Positions 16,728 to 26,352 of a DNA stretch of 64,000 nt are shown here, in pieces. Below the pieces are notes generated by a model. It saw only the letters and a program-made list of their open reading frames with translations, was not told the origin of the DNA and made no database searches. Every line of letters starts with the position of its first letter. The first letter of the stretch is position 1. Position numbers and translations under genes: made by a program. The DNA lies in contig JAEZTB010000026.1 in NCBI GenBank assembly GCA_023443745.1, positions 48,062 through 112,061 on the forward strand, in the 5' to 3' direction. This DNA comes from Bacillota bacterium (GTDB taxonomy: Bacteria; Bacillota; Clostridia; DSM-8532).

Positions 16728-19040
16728 CTACTTTAGGGTCTGTTGAGCACGCAGAATCTCCTCAACACCATTAATCATAACCTGAAGATCCTGTCCTTCC
16801 AACAAAGTCATTTGATATCCCTCTTTTCTAACCTCAACCTGGATCAGACGGTTTTTATACTGTACTTTGAAAGCATATCCCTCCCAGATAGGAGGCAGAA
16901 CAGGGTTAAACCATATGCCATCCGGCCCGATCCGTATTCCTGCAAAGCCATTTAGTACACAAAGGCAGGTCCCAGCCATATTCGCCGCATGAATACCGTC
17001 CTTCGTATTGCCGTGGTTATCATCCAGATCCAAACGTATGGAACGGTTAAAATAGTCCAGTGCTTTTTCATGGTAACCCAGCTCTGAAGCAAGAATGCAA
17101 AAGATTGAGGTAGACAGCGAAGAATCGTGGGTCGTTAACTTCTCATAAAAGTCAAAGTTTATTCTCTTCTCTTTCAGGCTGAACTCATTCCAAAGCATGA
17201 ACAGAGCCAAAATCAGATCCGCCTGCTTGCACACTTTATGACGATAAATGACTAATGGATGGTAATGCAGCAGCAGCGGATACTTTTCCTTGGGAGTGTT
17301 TTCAAAATCCCATGGCACCCGGTTCAAAAATCCTTCATCCTGTGGATAAAGTCCGTCTCCATTGCCGGGAATGTAAATGCTGTCCCCTGCTTTTTTCCAT
17401 TCTCCGGCTTCAGCACCGGTCAAATTCAATTTCCTGCTTAATTCATCCCATGTCCCCGGATGTTTTTGCCACATCCAGTTGAAAACCTCAAAAGCATAGT
17501 GTAAATTTGCTCTTGCCATCATATTGGTGTAACAATTATTGTCCACAAGGGCATTATATTCATCCGGCCCCGTCACGCAGTTGATGCAGAATGCGTTATC
17601 CTTCTGTGGATTATAAAAGCCCAGGCTGCTCCAAAATCTTGCGGTTTCAAAAAGAATCTCCGCACCCCAGGACAGCAGAAATTCTTCATCATCACTGACT
17701 CGCATATATTGCTGGATGGCAAAGGCTATATCGGCATTGATATGATACTGTGCTGTTCCTGCGGGATAATATGCCGAGCACTCCTCTCCATTGATGGTTC
17801 TCCAGGGAAAAAGCACTCCTTTTTGCGCCATTTGCCCGGCCCTCACCCTTGCCTCATCCAATATTGCGTATCGGTACTGCAATAACGCTTTTGCTATCTC
17901 CGGGTTGGAAAAAAGAAAAAATGGGAGGATATACGTTTCTGTGTCCCAGAAGTAATGGCCTTCATAGCCTTCCCCCGTTAGTCCCTTCGCAGCTATATTG
18001 GTTTTTCCGTCCTTCCCCACCGACTGATACAGATGAAACATGGATACTCTTAAAGCTTGTTGGTGGGAGGGGTTCCCAACAATTTGTATATCACTGCGGT
18101 ACCAGAAGTCATCAAGAGCTTCCCGATTACCCGCCACAATACTATCAAAGCCTAGGACGCATGCATCATCAGTGATACCGGCAGCTTTTTCACCTATATC
18201 CTCAAGAGTATCACGGGAATCTACATAAGCTATATATTTTTCCAATACAACTGATTCATTGATCAGAGCCTCCACAGTATACTCGCAGGACATGGCCGTA
18301 TCATGACCGACCGTATACAGGGTATGTGTTTCGTTTATCCGGTTGGTCATGGAGCATGCCACTGTTATGCCCGAATTTCTCGTCCGCCTGATCATAACGG
18401 CCCCGTTTTTGTGAAAGCTTTTTTCGACTATCTCCAAGGCGTTCCCGCGTAAACCGGAGCCTATTCGGGGATCGTTTTCCACCGTTAAGTTGGCTGTGGC
18501 TCCGTCTACGGCAGAAATCAGCCTAAGACGGCAATTGGTATTGAGGAGGGTCACCGAATATCTTATGGCCATCAAATGCTTGTTTTTCAATGACACCACG
18601 CGCTCAATAGAAATTTTCACCTTTATACCTTTGGGAGAGGTCCAGATCAATTCCCGTTCAAGCAAACCATCCTTTAACGAAAGAGCTCTCCTGTAGCCGC
18701 AGAACTCGCCTGAGAACATGGAGAACTCCTCATCCTCCACCAGAAGCTTAACGACTTTGCCATTGGTCAGGTTCAGCATGGTCTGGCTGTTTTCTGCGTA
18801 GCCATAGGCTATTTCACCATACTGGATTTTTTCACTTTCATAAACGCCATTGATATATGTACCTTCGACCCCTTTACCCGTACCGCCCTCTTCAAAGCTT
18901 CCCCTGATACCTAGATAGCCATTCCCCTGGGAAAACAATGTGCCATTCCTCAATAAATATTCCGAATTGAAGCTCTCTTCACTGATCTTCCAGGGTTCAA
19001 AAGGATAAATAGCTTTTTTGTTATCTTCACTTTTTTTCAT
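16728..19040 (-). CDS. GH65 disaccharide phosphorylase
   Basis: A 770-residue family 65 glycosidase/phosphorylase, which splits alpha-glucosides with phosphate to give beta-glucose-1-phosphate (known members act on maltose, trehalose, kojibiose, nigerose). Visible are the N-terminal beta-sandwich motif NGYLGIRG (40-47), the aromatic HYFWDTE block (362-368) and the catalytic acid in GPDEY (491-495, Glu494). It is cytoplasmic (no signal peptide). The beta-phosphoglucomutase that usually accompanies such genes is not in the window; instead a deacetylase and an esterase lie upstream, so the disaccharide may be acylated. The exact linkage cannot be told. Confidence 0.88.
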   Translation of the reverse strand: MKKSEDNKKAIYPFEPWKISEESFNSEYLLRNGTLFSQGNGYLGIRGSFEEGGTGKGVEGTYINGVYESEKIQYGEIAYGYAENSQTMLNLTNGKVVKLLVEDEEFSMFSGEFCGYRRALSLKDGLLERELIWTSPKGIKVKISIERVVSLKNKHLMAIRYSVTLLNTNCRLRLISAVDGATANLTVENDPRIGSGLRGNALEIVEKSFHKNGAVMIRRTRNSGITVACSMTNRINETHTLYTVGHDTAMSCEYTVEALINESVVLEKYIAYVDSRDTLEDIGEKAAGITDDACVLGFDSIVAGNREALDDFWYRSDIQIVGNPSHQQALRVSMFHLYQSVGKDGKTNIAAKGLTGEGYEGHYFWDTETYILPFFLFSNPEIAKALLQYRYAILDEARVRAGQMAQKGVLFPWRTINGEECSAYYPAGTAQYHINADIAFAIQQYMRVSDDEEFLLSWGAEILFETARFWSSLGFYNPQKDNAFCINCVTGPDEYNALVDNNCYTNMMARANLHYAFEVFNWMWQKHPGTWDELSRKLNLTGAEAGEWKKAGDSIYIPGNGDGLYPQDEGFLNRVPWDFENTPKEKYPLLLHYHPLVIYRHKVCKQADLILALFMLWNEFSLKEKRINFDFYEKLTTHDSSLSTSIFCILASELGYHEKALDYFNRSIRLDLDDNHGNTKDGIHAANMAGTCLCVLNGFAGIRIGPDGIWFNPVLPPIWEGYAFKVQYKNRLIQVEVRKEGYQMTLLEGQDLQVMINGVEEILRAQQTLK

Positions 19041-19052
19041 TGCATAACCCTT

Positions 19053-19841
19053 TCAATACACTATGGAAATATTACCATATTCCGCTCGTAATCCGGGAAA
19101 GGAGCTCCGCTCCACCGGCTCTCCAGAAAGCCTGCCATAAATAATCCCTTCCGCGCATGCAATATAGCTGTGGATATAGCTCCCGTCAACAGGTGTTTTG
19201 TGGTGCCCGGGATAAATATTTACAAATTCACCCTCCCTGCTTCGGAGCTTTTTCAAGCTTTCCAAAAAGTTATCAATGCCACAGGAATATTTCAGATGCA
19301 GCAAAACTCCTTTATCGCATACCGTGTCCCCTGAAAAAAGCATTCTGTTCTCCTTGTCCAAAAAGCATAGGGAGCCGGGGGTATGCCCCGGAACCCCTAT
19401 CACCTCAATAGTTCGGCCACCGAGGTTTATCAGGTCCCCATCGTTCAAGTTATGATAGGCTTTGTAAGTCGGCAAATGAAATAACCTTTCCAGAACATGA
19501 GCTTCCACCCCATTCTGCGAGCCAAGCATGAGCTTAAGCTTTTCCTTCTTTTCTTCAGTATCTGTAAACATTTGAAGCACGTCTTTTTCTAAGGGCGATA
19601 TATACACATTTTCAAACAGGTGATTTCCGCCTATATGATCAATATGCCCATGGGTATTAACCACTGAAACAGGTTTTTTCGTTAGACTTTCCACAGTTAT
19701 TTTTATGTTCCCGATACCTATGGCTGTGTCAATCAGCAGGGCTTTTGTGTCCCCCTCTATCAGATAGGTGTGAATTCCTCTGATGTCTGTAAGCCTCCAG
19801 GCCTCTGGGCCGATTTGTTCTATGCAATAATCTTCTGACAT
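19053..19841 (-). CDS. Metallo-beta-lactamase-fold hydrolase
   Basis: A 262-residue MBL-fold enzyme with the metal-binding motif THGHIDH (63-69: His64, His66, Asp68, His69) and downstream PGHTPGS and PGHHK histidines. It is cytoplasmic, with a good AGGAGG site. It lies 12-13 bases from its neighbours in the GH65 operon. The fold covers glyoxalase II-like, lactonase and esterase activities; hydrolysis of a lactone or ester of the imported sugar is a guess. Confidence 0.82.
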   Translation of the reverse strand: MSEDYCIEQIGPEAWRLTDIRGIHTYLIEGDTKALLIDTAIGIGNIKITVESLTKKPVSVVNTHGHIDHIGGNHLFENVYISPLEKDVLQMFTDTEEKKEKLKLMLGSQNGVEAHVLERLFHLPTYKAYHNLNDGDLINLGGRTIEVIGVPGHTPGSLCFLDKENRMLFSGDTVCDKGVLLHLKYSCGIDNFLESLKKLRSREGEFVNIYPGHHKTPVDGSYIHSYIACAEGIIYGRLSGEPVERSSFPGLRAEYGNISIVY

Positions 19842-19854
19842 AACGGATTTCCTC

Positions 19855-20631
19855 CTAAATGCCTTCTATCCTTTCCGCCTCATCATACCGGATAGGTGTA
19901 AATCCATATTTGTTCATGCTCTCCATTGTTGCCTTACTGCTGCAAAAATCCATATCGCAATTTCTCGAATAGGCTACCTGGTCTCCGGACACCTGTTTGT
20001 TTCCCATAAGAAGGCTTTCTTCCGACATCATGGAGGGATGAAACAGCAAAAAATACTGCCCCATGGGCAATTTTCTCAAAACCCTTTCAAAATTTTCAGC
20101 ATGGCGAGACAGAGAATCATTCTCTGGAATGCGGCGATAGTAATGATAATGGTTAATCAAGCCCTTTAATTCAATCCAATCATCCATTCTTTTGCGCATA
20201 TTGCTGTTATAACGCTCGGGAACCATATGTGAATCAACGTAGCTGACCTTGAAACCCGCTCTGGTTATTCGGTCCAACTGGGCTCCGAATTCTTTCATCA
20301 TCTCATCGACATCAGGAGAGTTTTCCCATAAAGCAGTAGGATGGTCATAAAAATAGCCATCTTGATCTACCAACGAAGGAACCTGTTGTATAGGTAATAC
20401 AGGACCCCATTTGAAACGCTCCCATTCTGAGTTCAACACGGCATGCATGCCAAAACACACATCTTTTCTATGTGCGAGCAATTTGGCGGCTTCCTCCAGA
20501 TAGCGGCAATTTCCCATAATCGATACATTTTTAATAAATCCGGATTCTACAGACTTGAGTATCGCTGTATTGGCACTCCTGCTTGAAGCGCAATCATCCG
20601 CCCTTGTAATAATGGTCTTCCGGTCTGTCAC
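19855..20631 (-). CDS. ChbG/YdjC-family carbohydrate deacetylase
   Basis: A 258-residue YdjC-fold protein; the family removes N-acetyl groups from chitooligosaccharides and related sugars. The metal site appears as ADD (Asp12, Asp13), His63 in GMHAV and His134 in DSHMVPE. The start is GTG (20631), with an AGGTG-like site upstream and 7 bases after the esterase stop. Its place between an importer and a phosphorylase suggests it deacetylates the imported sugar before phosphorolysis. Substrate not known. Confidence 0.82.
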   Translation of the reverse strand: MTDRKTIITRADDCASSRSANTAILKSVESGFIKNVSIMGNCRYLEEAAKLLAHRKDVCFGMHAVLNSEWERFKWGPVLPIQQVPSLVDQDGYFYDHPTALWENSPDVDEMMKEFGAQLDRITRAGFKVSYVDSHMVPERYNSNMRKRMDDWIELKGLINHYHYYRRIPENDSLSRHAENFERVLRKLPMGQYFLLFHPSMMSEESLLMGNKQVSGDQVAYSRNCDMDFCSSKATMESMNKYGFTPIRYDEAERIEGI

Positions 20632-20638
20632 GGCCTAT

Positions 20639-21556
20639 TCACCTGTCCATTAGTTTATTTTTCTCAAAAAACGCTATAATCGGTATGATGTTTTTTCTTT
20701 CTAGGAATTCGGGCCCACCGCCTGCATGACCCGCGCCTTCAATCAAATCCAGAACGAAATCCTTTTTGCCCACCTTCTGAATGGCTTCAGCAAATGCGAT
20801 GGATTGACTTGCCGGGACAGCCCAGTCATGGGTTCCGTGCTGGAGATAAAATGGCGGTATATCACATAGTGAATAGTAATCTGCACTGGCTTCATCCAAT
20901 CTTGGATCATTCTCCCCGGGTATAAATCCGAAATAGCTATGAAACATTGCTGCCATCCTGCGGATGCGGTCGTCCTCCATACCAATTAATGCTTTCATTT
21001 CTCTTTGGTATGTGTTCATGTTAATTAAGGGGCATAGGGCTGCAATACCTCTTACATCACAGAGCTCAGATGGATACCCCATTGATAGGTCCTCCAGCAG
21101 CCTGCTTTTCCATGTCGTCCCTACCATGGATACCATATTGCCCCCTGCAGAAGTCCCCCACAGAAACACATTCTTTTTATCGATGTCATATTGCTCTGCA
21201 AAGGCTTTTAAAAAGCGGATACTCATTTTTACATCATGGATATGCTCAGGGAAGCGACACTGTGGCGAAAGCCTGTAATTGATAGAGGCAACTGCAAATC
21301 CTCTCTCCAATGCATAAAACAAAGGGTAAAGATGCCAGTCCCTCTTGTCACAAAACATAAATCCCCCGCCATGGACATTGATTACAAGCGGATAGGGCTT
21401 TTCGCCTTCATTCGGGATATACAGATCCATAGTCTGAAGGGGTGAAGTATAACCATATGCTATATCCAGGTATTTTTTATTGATAAAATCAATTTTGGGA
21501 ACAGGAATGCTCTGATTAATATCTATCCATTCCTGATTTAACTTTGCCGTTTTCAT
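20639..21556 (-). CDS. Alpha/beta-hydrolase esterase (HSL-like)
   Basis: A 305-residue carboxylesterase of the hormone-sensitive-lipase type, with the oxyanion motif HGGG (62-65) and nucleophile elbow GTSAGG (134-139, Ser136); an Asp near HGTHDWAVP and a His in GAGHAGG complete the triad. It is cytoplasmic. It is 14 bases after the permease gene in the GH65 operon. Removal of O-acyl groups from the imported sugar is the role that best fits the setting, but is inferred. Confidence 0.84.
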   Translation of the reverse strand: MKTAKLNQEWIDINQSIPVPKIDFINKKYLDIAYGYTSPLQTMDLYIPNEGEKPYPLVINVHGGGFMFCDKRDWHLYPLFYALERGFAVASINYRLSPQCRFPEHIHDVKMSIRFLKAFAEQYDIDKKNVFLWGTSAGGNMVSMVGTTWKSRLLEDLSMGYPSELCDVRGIAALCPLINMNTYQREMKALIGMEDDRIRRMAAMFHSYFGFIPGENDPRLDEASADYYSLCDIPPFYLQHGTHDWAVPASQSIAFAEAIQKVGKKDFVLDLIEGAGHAGGGPEFLERKNIIPIIAFFEKNKLMDR

Positions 21557-21570
21557 GAACGAGTCCCTTC

Positions 21571-22404
21571 TTATCCTTTTACTGCTCCGTCTACCAATCC
21601 ACCCATTATTTTATTCTGAGCCACAAAGAAAAACGAAACCGTTGGAATCAAAGACAGTACCAGTGCTGCCATGATTAAGTTCCATTCATTGATGTATTCT
21701 CCATAGAAAACACTCATTGCGAGAGGTATTGTCTTTTTATCCTTGGAACTTATCATAATAAGGGGAAGCATAAACCCGTTAAACACATTAATGATGTTTG
21801 TAATCACTACCGTCGCCGTAATCGGTTTTAATAAGGGTAAAACAATGAAAAGGTACACTCTGAACGGCCCATAACCGTCAATTTCTGCCGATTCCTCAAG
21901 CTCTCTAGGGACTGTCTTGATAAAACCGTGATAGAGAAACAGGGCGAGGGAAAGTAAAAATCCCCAATACATGATCACCAATCCCGGAAGGCTGTTTACA
22001 AGACCCAAATCCTTAGCGACCATAGCCAGCGGAATCATCAGTACCTGGAAAGGTACGATCATAGAAAAAATAATCGTACTAAAAATAGCCTTGCTTACTC
22101 TGTCTTTTCTTCTTGCTAGCTGCCATGCAGCAGCCGAGCTTATGAAAACCAGACCCGCAACTGCAAAAACCGTTGTAAACAAGGAATTGAAAAAAGCTTT
22201 TGAGTAGTTCATCTTTTTCCAGGCATCTCTATAGTTATCAAGATTGAATGTTGTCGGTAGCGTTATTAAAGACAGATTGACTTCCTGAAAACTTTTAAAG
22301 GAATTAAAAACTGTTAATACCAGTGGGTAAAGCATGATGATGGCGGCAAGAATCAGCATTATCTCTATTACGAATTTACCGGGTGTATATTTTTTCTCTT
22401 TCAT
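21571..22404 (-). CDS. CUT1 sugar ABC transporter permease, MalG type
   Basis: A 277-residue six-helix permease with EAA loop EESAEIDGYGPF and the C-terminal GLVDGAVKG. The ATG at 22404 overlaps the TGA of the upstream permease (ATGA), which fixes the start against a longer reading from 22470. It is part of the importer feeding the GH65 operon; no ATPase gene is nearby. Confidence 0.9.
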   Translation of the reverse strand: MKEKKYTPGKFVIEIMLILAAIIMLYPLVLTVFNSFKSFQEVNLSLITLPTTFNLDNYRDAWKKMNYSKAFFNSLFTTVFAVAGLVFISSAAAWQLARRKDRVSKAIFSTIIFSMIVPFQVLMIPLAMVAKDLGLVNSLPGLVIMYWGFLLSLALFLYHGFIKTVPRELEESAEIDGYGPFRVYLFIVLPLLKPITATVVITNIINVFNGFMLPLIMISSKDKKTIPLAMSVFYGEYINEWNLIMAALVLSLIPTVSFFFVAQNKIMGGLVDGAVKG

Positions 22405-23288
22405 GCCTCTATTTCCTTTCCACTGGTAAGTTTTATCTGCAAAGCTGAAATAGCTGCAATGGCGATACAAAGTATGACGGCTTTTGCTGACGCATAGGAC
22501 AGCTGGTTGTTATCAAAGGCATCCATATAGATCTGAAAGGCAATGGACTGTGTTGTACCGAATGGCCCACCCTTTGTAAGAGCATAGTTTAAATCAAAGG
22601 ATTTCAATCCTGATAAAAGGCTTAAGAAAGTACAGATTGTTAATGATGGCCGCAGGAGCGGAAATGTTATATGGCAAAACTTTTTCCAGGCTGTTGCGCC
22701 ATCTATCTCTGCTGACTCATTTAATTCCGTCGGGATAGACTGTAACCCTGCCAGATAGATCAGCATATAGTAGCCTATCAAGTGCCAGACCGAGACAATG
22801 ATCAGTGCCCAGAAAGCTGTTTCGGGATAGGCAAACCAATTTTTTTGCATGGCCGAAAGGGATAATGTTTTTCCAATAATCGGGAAAATTCTTACAATTG
22901 TAAAGTTCCACAGATAACCTATTGTAATGGATCCCATCATCATAGGCATAAAGAAAGATGCTCTTAAGGCCCCCCTTATCTTTAAGGGCATATTCAGAGC
23001 CAGCGCCAGTAATAAACTGATAAAATTGGATAAGACCATTAATATAACGGTATATTTTACCGTAAACGATACTGTACCCAGGAATTTCGTGTCTTTGAAG
23101 GCCTTAGTATAGTTATCAAGGCCAATAAAACTTGATGATGTGCTGATGCCATTCCAATCCCTCAGAGAATATAGAATGGACCGCAAAAAAGGATACAAAA
23201 TAAAAACTGAAAACAAAATGACGGCTGGTGCAACAAATAGTGTGAAAGTTATATTCTTTTTGAGCTTTTTTACTGTTTTGTTTTTCAC
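22401..23288 (-). CDS. CUT1 sugar ABC transporter permease, MalF type
   Basis: A 295-residue permease with about six helices and EAA loop NESAEIDGATAWKKF. A GGGAGGCTC ribosome-binding site precedes the ATG. It lies after the binding-protein gene, separated by a gap that holds a strong hairpin, and is coupled to the MalG-type permease by a 4-base overlap. Together they form the pore for the sugar degraded by the GH65 enzyme. Confidence 0.9.
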   Translation of the reverse strand: MKNKTVKKLKKNITFTLFVAPAVILFSVFILYPFLRSILYSLRDWNGISTSSSFIGLDNYTKAFKDTKFLGTVSFTVKYTVILMVLSNFISLLLALALNMPLKIRGALRASFFMPMMMGSITIGYLWNFTIVRIFPIIGKTLSLSAMQKNWFAYPETAFWALIIVSVWHLIGYYMLIYLAGLQSIPTELNESAEIDGATAWKKFCHITFPLLRPSLTICTFLSLLSGLKSFDLNYALTKGGPFGTTQSIAFQIYMDAFDNNQLSYASAKAVILCIAIAAISALQIKLTSGKEIEA

Positions 23289-23318
23289 ATGAGCCTCCCT
23301 GACATCTGCCTTAAATTA

Positions 23319-23353
23319 ACTGACGCTCTATTATTTAATGATAGAGCGTCAGT
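23319..23353 (-). other. Intercistronic hairpin between binding protein and permease genes
   Basis: Perfect 13-base stem ACTGACGCTCTAT (23319-23331) with ATAGAGCGTCAGT (23341-23353) and a 9-base AT loop, in the 96-base gap inside the operon. On the minus strand no long T run follows, so it is more likely an mRNA-protecting or partly terminating element that raises binding-protein output over permeases. Confidence 0.6.
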
Positions 23354-23384
23354 AAATTTGTTTTTTGGTAATCCATCAATTGTA

Positions 23385-24695
23385 TTAGTTTGATGCAGCA
23401 GCCCTATCCATATATGCTTTTTGCAGTTCAGCTAAAGCTTGTTCCTTTGTCATAACCTTTGCTGCGTATGCTTGAAGCGAAGCTGCAATGTCTGTTTTGA
23501 AGCCATCCGGCCAGAACTCAGTGCCGAAGTATCCAAAACTCATACCATTTTTGGTATACTCAGTCATATCGTTAAATAACGGGCCCATGTCTTTCAGCAC
23601 AATATCATGATATGGGGGGGCAACTTTCAGTTTTTCAACAAAATATGTACCCATGTTCTTATGGATCCATTCTAAAAACAATTTGGCCTCTTCTACATGA
23701 GGTGAGTCATTATTCACCGCAAGATAGTTGGTTGTAGCTGTCAGGAATTTCGTATGACTTGGGTCGTTGTCAAGAGGTATTGCAAAAGTACCCATATTTA
23801 AATTCGGGTTAATTTTCAGAAGAGAGGTGTACCAAGTTCCTTGTTTGATCATGGCACTCTTGCCACCTGCAAAGCTTTCCCTTTGATCCGCTGCGCCAAA
23901 CCCAATGGATTCGGCTCCCAAACCATAATCCAGTGTAAGATCATAGAACCTGAACATATTATCCATATAGGCCATATCCTTCAGTTCCATTTCACCCTTT
24001 TTGATTTTATTGTTGACTGCCACAATGTCCTCATCATAAGCGAAGGGAACGCCAAACAAGTGCATCAGGAATCCCCATTCCTTATAAGCTTCTCCAAAGG
24101 GCTGAATTCCTTGCTCCTTGAGCTTCTTACATACAGCTTCAAGCTCGTCGAGGGTTTGAGGAATCTTGTCTATTCCAGCCTTTGCAAATATGTCTTTATT
24201 ATAGATGATTCCGTTTCCTTCAAAGGATAAGGGGAATCCCAGTTGTTTTCCATTTATGTTTGCAGGCTTAATGGCAGATTCATAACCTTTTTCTATCCAT
24301 GCTGCCCCTGTCAGATCAGCACAGCGATCCTGCCAGGCTTCATAGGCACCGTTTCCTATTGAGAAGATATCGGGCCCCTCACCGGTTGCGAATCTTGCCT
24401 TAAGCACGGTATAGGGTTGATCCGGAGGAATCTCCCACTCGACTTTTATACCCATTTCTTTTTCAAATTCTGCACACATTAAATCCAATGTCTCTTTAAG
24501 AGGGGCTGTAAGACCATAAACCGTTAAAGTAACGTCTTTATTGATTTGAGCTGGTTCCTGAGAGGCTGATGGTGTCGGTGATTCTGCAATTGCTGTCGGA
24601 GTGGATGATCCTACCGGTGTCGTGGACTTTCCACACGCTGCCAGCATACTGATGGTTAACATGCAGATCAAGATAAAACACAGTTTCTTCTTCAA
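23385..24695 (-). CDS. Extracellular sugar-binding lipoprotein (UgpB/MalE type)
   Basis: A 436-residue solute-binding protein with lipobox LAAC (Cys21), a Thr/Pro/Ser tether to about 50 and a family-1 binding domain; GGAGGAG precedes the start. It is the first gene of the long minus-strand operon running to the PQ-loop gene at 13.1 kb. Its size suits a mono- to trisaccharide ligand, consistent with a disaccharide phosphorylase downstream. Confidence 0.9.
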   Translation of the reverse strand: MKKKLCFILICMLTISMLAACGKSTTPVGSSTPTAIAESPTPSASQEPAQINKDVTLTVYGLTAPLKETLDLMCAEFEKEMGIKVEWEIPPDQPYTVLKARFATGEGPDIFSIGNGAYEAWQDRCADLTGAAWIEKGYESAIKPANINGKQLGFPLSFEGNGIIYNKDIFAKAGIDKIPQTLDELEAVCKKLKEQGIQPFGEAYKEWGFLMHLFGVPFAYDEDIVAVNNKIKKGEMELKDMAYMDNMFRFYDLTLDYGLGAESIGFGAADQRESFAGGKSAMIKQGTWYTSLLKINPNLNMGTFAIPLDNDPSHTKFLTATTNYLAVNNDSPHVEEAKLFLEWIHKNMGTYFVEKLKVAPPYHDIVLKDMGPLFNDMTEYTKNGMSFGYFGTEFWPDGFKTDIAASLQAYAAKVMTKEQALAELQKAYMDRAAASN

Positions 24696-24759
24696 AGTTT
24701 TCTCCTCCTTGTATGTTTTTCACAGCACTTATCCTTTACATTACGATAAGTATGTGCAA

Positions 24760-24788
24760 TGTATATACATCTTACATTCATACTACAA
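24760..24788 (-). promoter_or_regulatory. Candidate promoter of the GH65 operon
   Basis: On the minus strand TTGTAG (24788-24783) and TATACA (24765-24760) are 17 bases apart, about 65 bases before the binding-protein start. A 12-base palindrome ATGTATATACAT overlaps the -10 region. The weak -35 fits an activator-dependent promoter driven by the YesN-like regulator. Confidence 0.35.
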
Positions 24789-24861
24789 GGATATACAGGT
24801 AATATCTTATTTTAAATAGGGAAAATCATAAACCGATTTTTTTCTTTAATCCCAGATGTCT

Positions 24862-25764
24862 TCATTTTGCCACCTGTTGCGACACCTTCTTATCCAACCG
24901 CTGTATCAGCACGGCACCTATAATGATGAAAAGGCCTAATAATTGAACAAGCGTTACCTTCTCTCCCAGGAAAAGCGAAATAAAAACCAAATTGACCAGG
25001 GGTGTTATGAAGGAAATATTGGCTACAATGCTTACGCTTAATATTTGGAAGGCATAAAACCATATGTAGTTGCTGATTGCAAAAGTAAAGCTCCCTAGCC
25101 AAATGACCCAAAGCAAAATAGTCAAAGACGGAAGAATGGGCCTTGAGAATATCATCATTTCAGAAAAGGACAGAGTCAAACCGACTACCATATAGACAAA
25201 GTTATTCATCGTGATATCTCCGCCGATTTTTTGTCCCAGCACAGAAAATAAGGCCCACGAGCAGGCTCCTAGAAAAGCATATAAGTCCCCTTCTAAATTA
25301 GAAAGTCTCAAAAGCGTTATATTTCCGTTGGCAATGATGAATATTGTACCAAAAAGGCCAACAGCAAGGGAAAGCCCTTTAAAAGCAGTGAATTTTACTT
25401 TGTTAATCATCACGTCAAATAAGACTATCAGCACAGGAAACGTGTAATTGATGATTGATGCTTCGGTGGCATTGAGCAATCCTAATGCCCGGTTATAGAA
25501 GAAAAAATAGAAGAAGGCAAAGCAACCGCAGAGGATTAAAAGCGGTAATGACGACGGACGGATTTTTGTGGCCTTCTGCTTCCTGCCATTTACGAGGAGT
25601 AAAAGAGAATAGGCAATAAAGGCTGTTAAGAATATATAAAACTGCAACTGGTGCACATCTAGTTCTTTCTGGACGATTTTGCTGCCTACGGCAAAACTCC
25701 CCCACATGATCAATAAAACAGGTAAAAGAACAAAAGGCGAATTCAGTACTTTTTTGCGATCCAT
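24862..25764 (-). CDS. EamA-family (DMT) transporter
   Basis: A 300-residue inner-membrane protein with ten predicted helices in two EamA repeats, as in RhaT/YdcZ-like metabolite exporters. The ATG at 25764 is preferred over a longer reading from 25827; an AAGGAG lies about 12 bases before it. It stands alone between the GH65 operon and the MazG gene. Substrate unknown. Confidence 0.85.
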   Translation of the reverse strand: MDRKKVLNSPFVLLPVLLIMWGSFAVGSKIVQKELDVHQLQFYIFLTAFIAYSLLLLVNGRKQKATKIRPSSLPLLILCGCFAFFYFFFYNRALGLLNATEASIINYTFPVLIVLFDVMINKVKFTAFKGLSLAVGLFGTIFIIANGNITLLRLSNLEGDLYAFLGACSWALFSVLGQKIGGDITMNNFVYMVVGLTLSFSEMMIFSRPILPSLTILLWVIWLGSFTFAISNYIWFYAFQILSVSIVANISFITPLVNLVFISLFLGEKVTLVQLLGLFIIIGAVLIQRLDKKVSQQVAK

Positions 25765-25858
25765 GCCTGCCCGTTTCTCCTTCTCGAAGAATGTTGATTG
25801 TTTAAAAGTACATCTATGATATAACACAAATTAAGGAGATTCAATCAGACGTCGCTAT

Positions 25859-25886
25859 TTGTCGAATTATTAATTACTGGTATAAT
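25859..25886 (+). promoter_or_regulatory. Promoter of mazG-like/helicase operon
   Basis: TTGTCG (25859-25864) and TATAAT (25881-25886) with a 16-base spacer ending in TGG, giving an extended -10 of good quality. It lies about 100 bases before the pyrophosphohydrolase start. Confidence 0.55.
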
Positions 25887-25992
25887 GAAAATAAAATATA
25901 TACCGAACTTACTCTTAACACATATTTCTACCTATTAAAGGCAGCGATCCTATATGAATATTTCTATGAGGTTGACCGAAAGAGAGGCACAA

Positions 25993-26352
25993 ATGAACGA
26001 ATTCCAGCAACTCATGCATGAAATAACACAATTCGTAAAAGATCGAAATTGGGATCAATTCCATAACCCCAAGGATTTAGCCATCTCATTAAGTCTTGAA
26101 GCTTCAGAGCTGTTGGAGTGCTTTCAGTGGAAATCCAGTGATGACGCTGTTACCAAGAATCGCAGTGAGATCATTAAGGAAATTGCTGACATTATGGTTT
26201 ATTGCATGATGCTTTCAAATAAGTTGGATTTCGATCTTCTCGAGGCTGTAAGAATAAAGATGGCTGAAAACGGCAAGAAATATCCCGTCGAATTAGCCTA
26301 TGGCAAATCGGATAAGTACACCGAACTGGGAAAAGAGGTTTCCGATAAATGA
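25993..26352 (+). CDS. MazG-like nucleotide pyrophosphohydrolase
   Basis: A 119-residue all-alpha NTP pyrophosphohydrolase (dCTPase/RS21-C6 type). The ExxE...ExxD metal motif is complete: Glu36 and Glu39 (EASE), then Glu63 and Asp66 (EIAD). GAGAGG lies 5 bases before this ATG; in-frame ATGs at 25954 and 25966 have weaker sites. The product cleaves nucleoside triphosphates to monophosphate and pyrophosphate, as in dNTP-pool cleaning. The stop overlaps the start of the nuclease-helicase gene by 4 bases, so the two are probably made together. Confidence 0.85.
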   Translation: MNEFQQLMHEITQFVKDRNWDQFHNPKDLAISLSLEASELLECFQWKSSDDAVTKNRSEIIKEIADIMVYCMMLSNKLDFDLLEAVRIKMAENGKKYPVELAYGKSDKYTELGKEVSDK

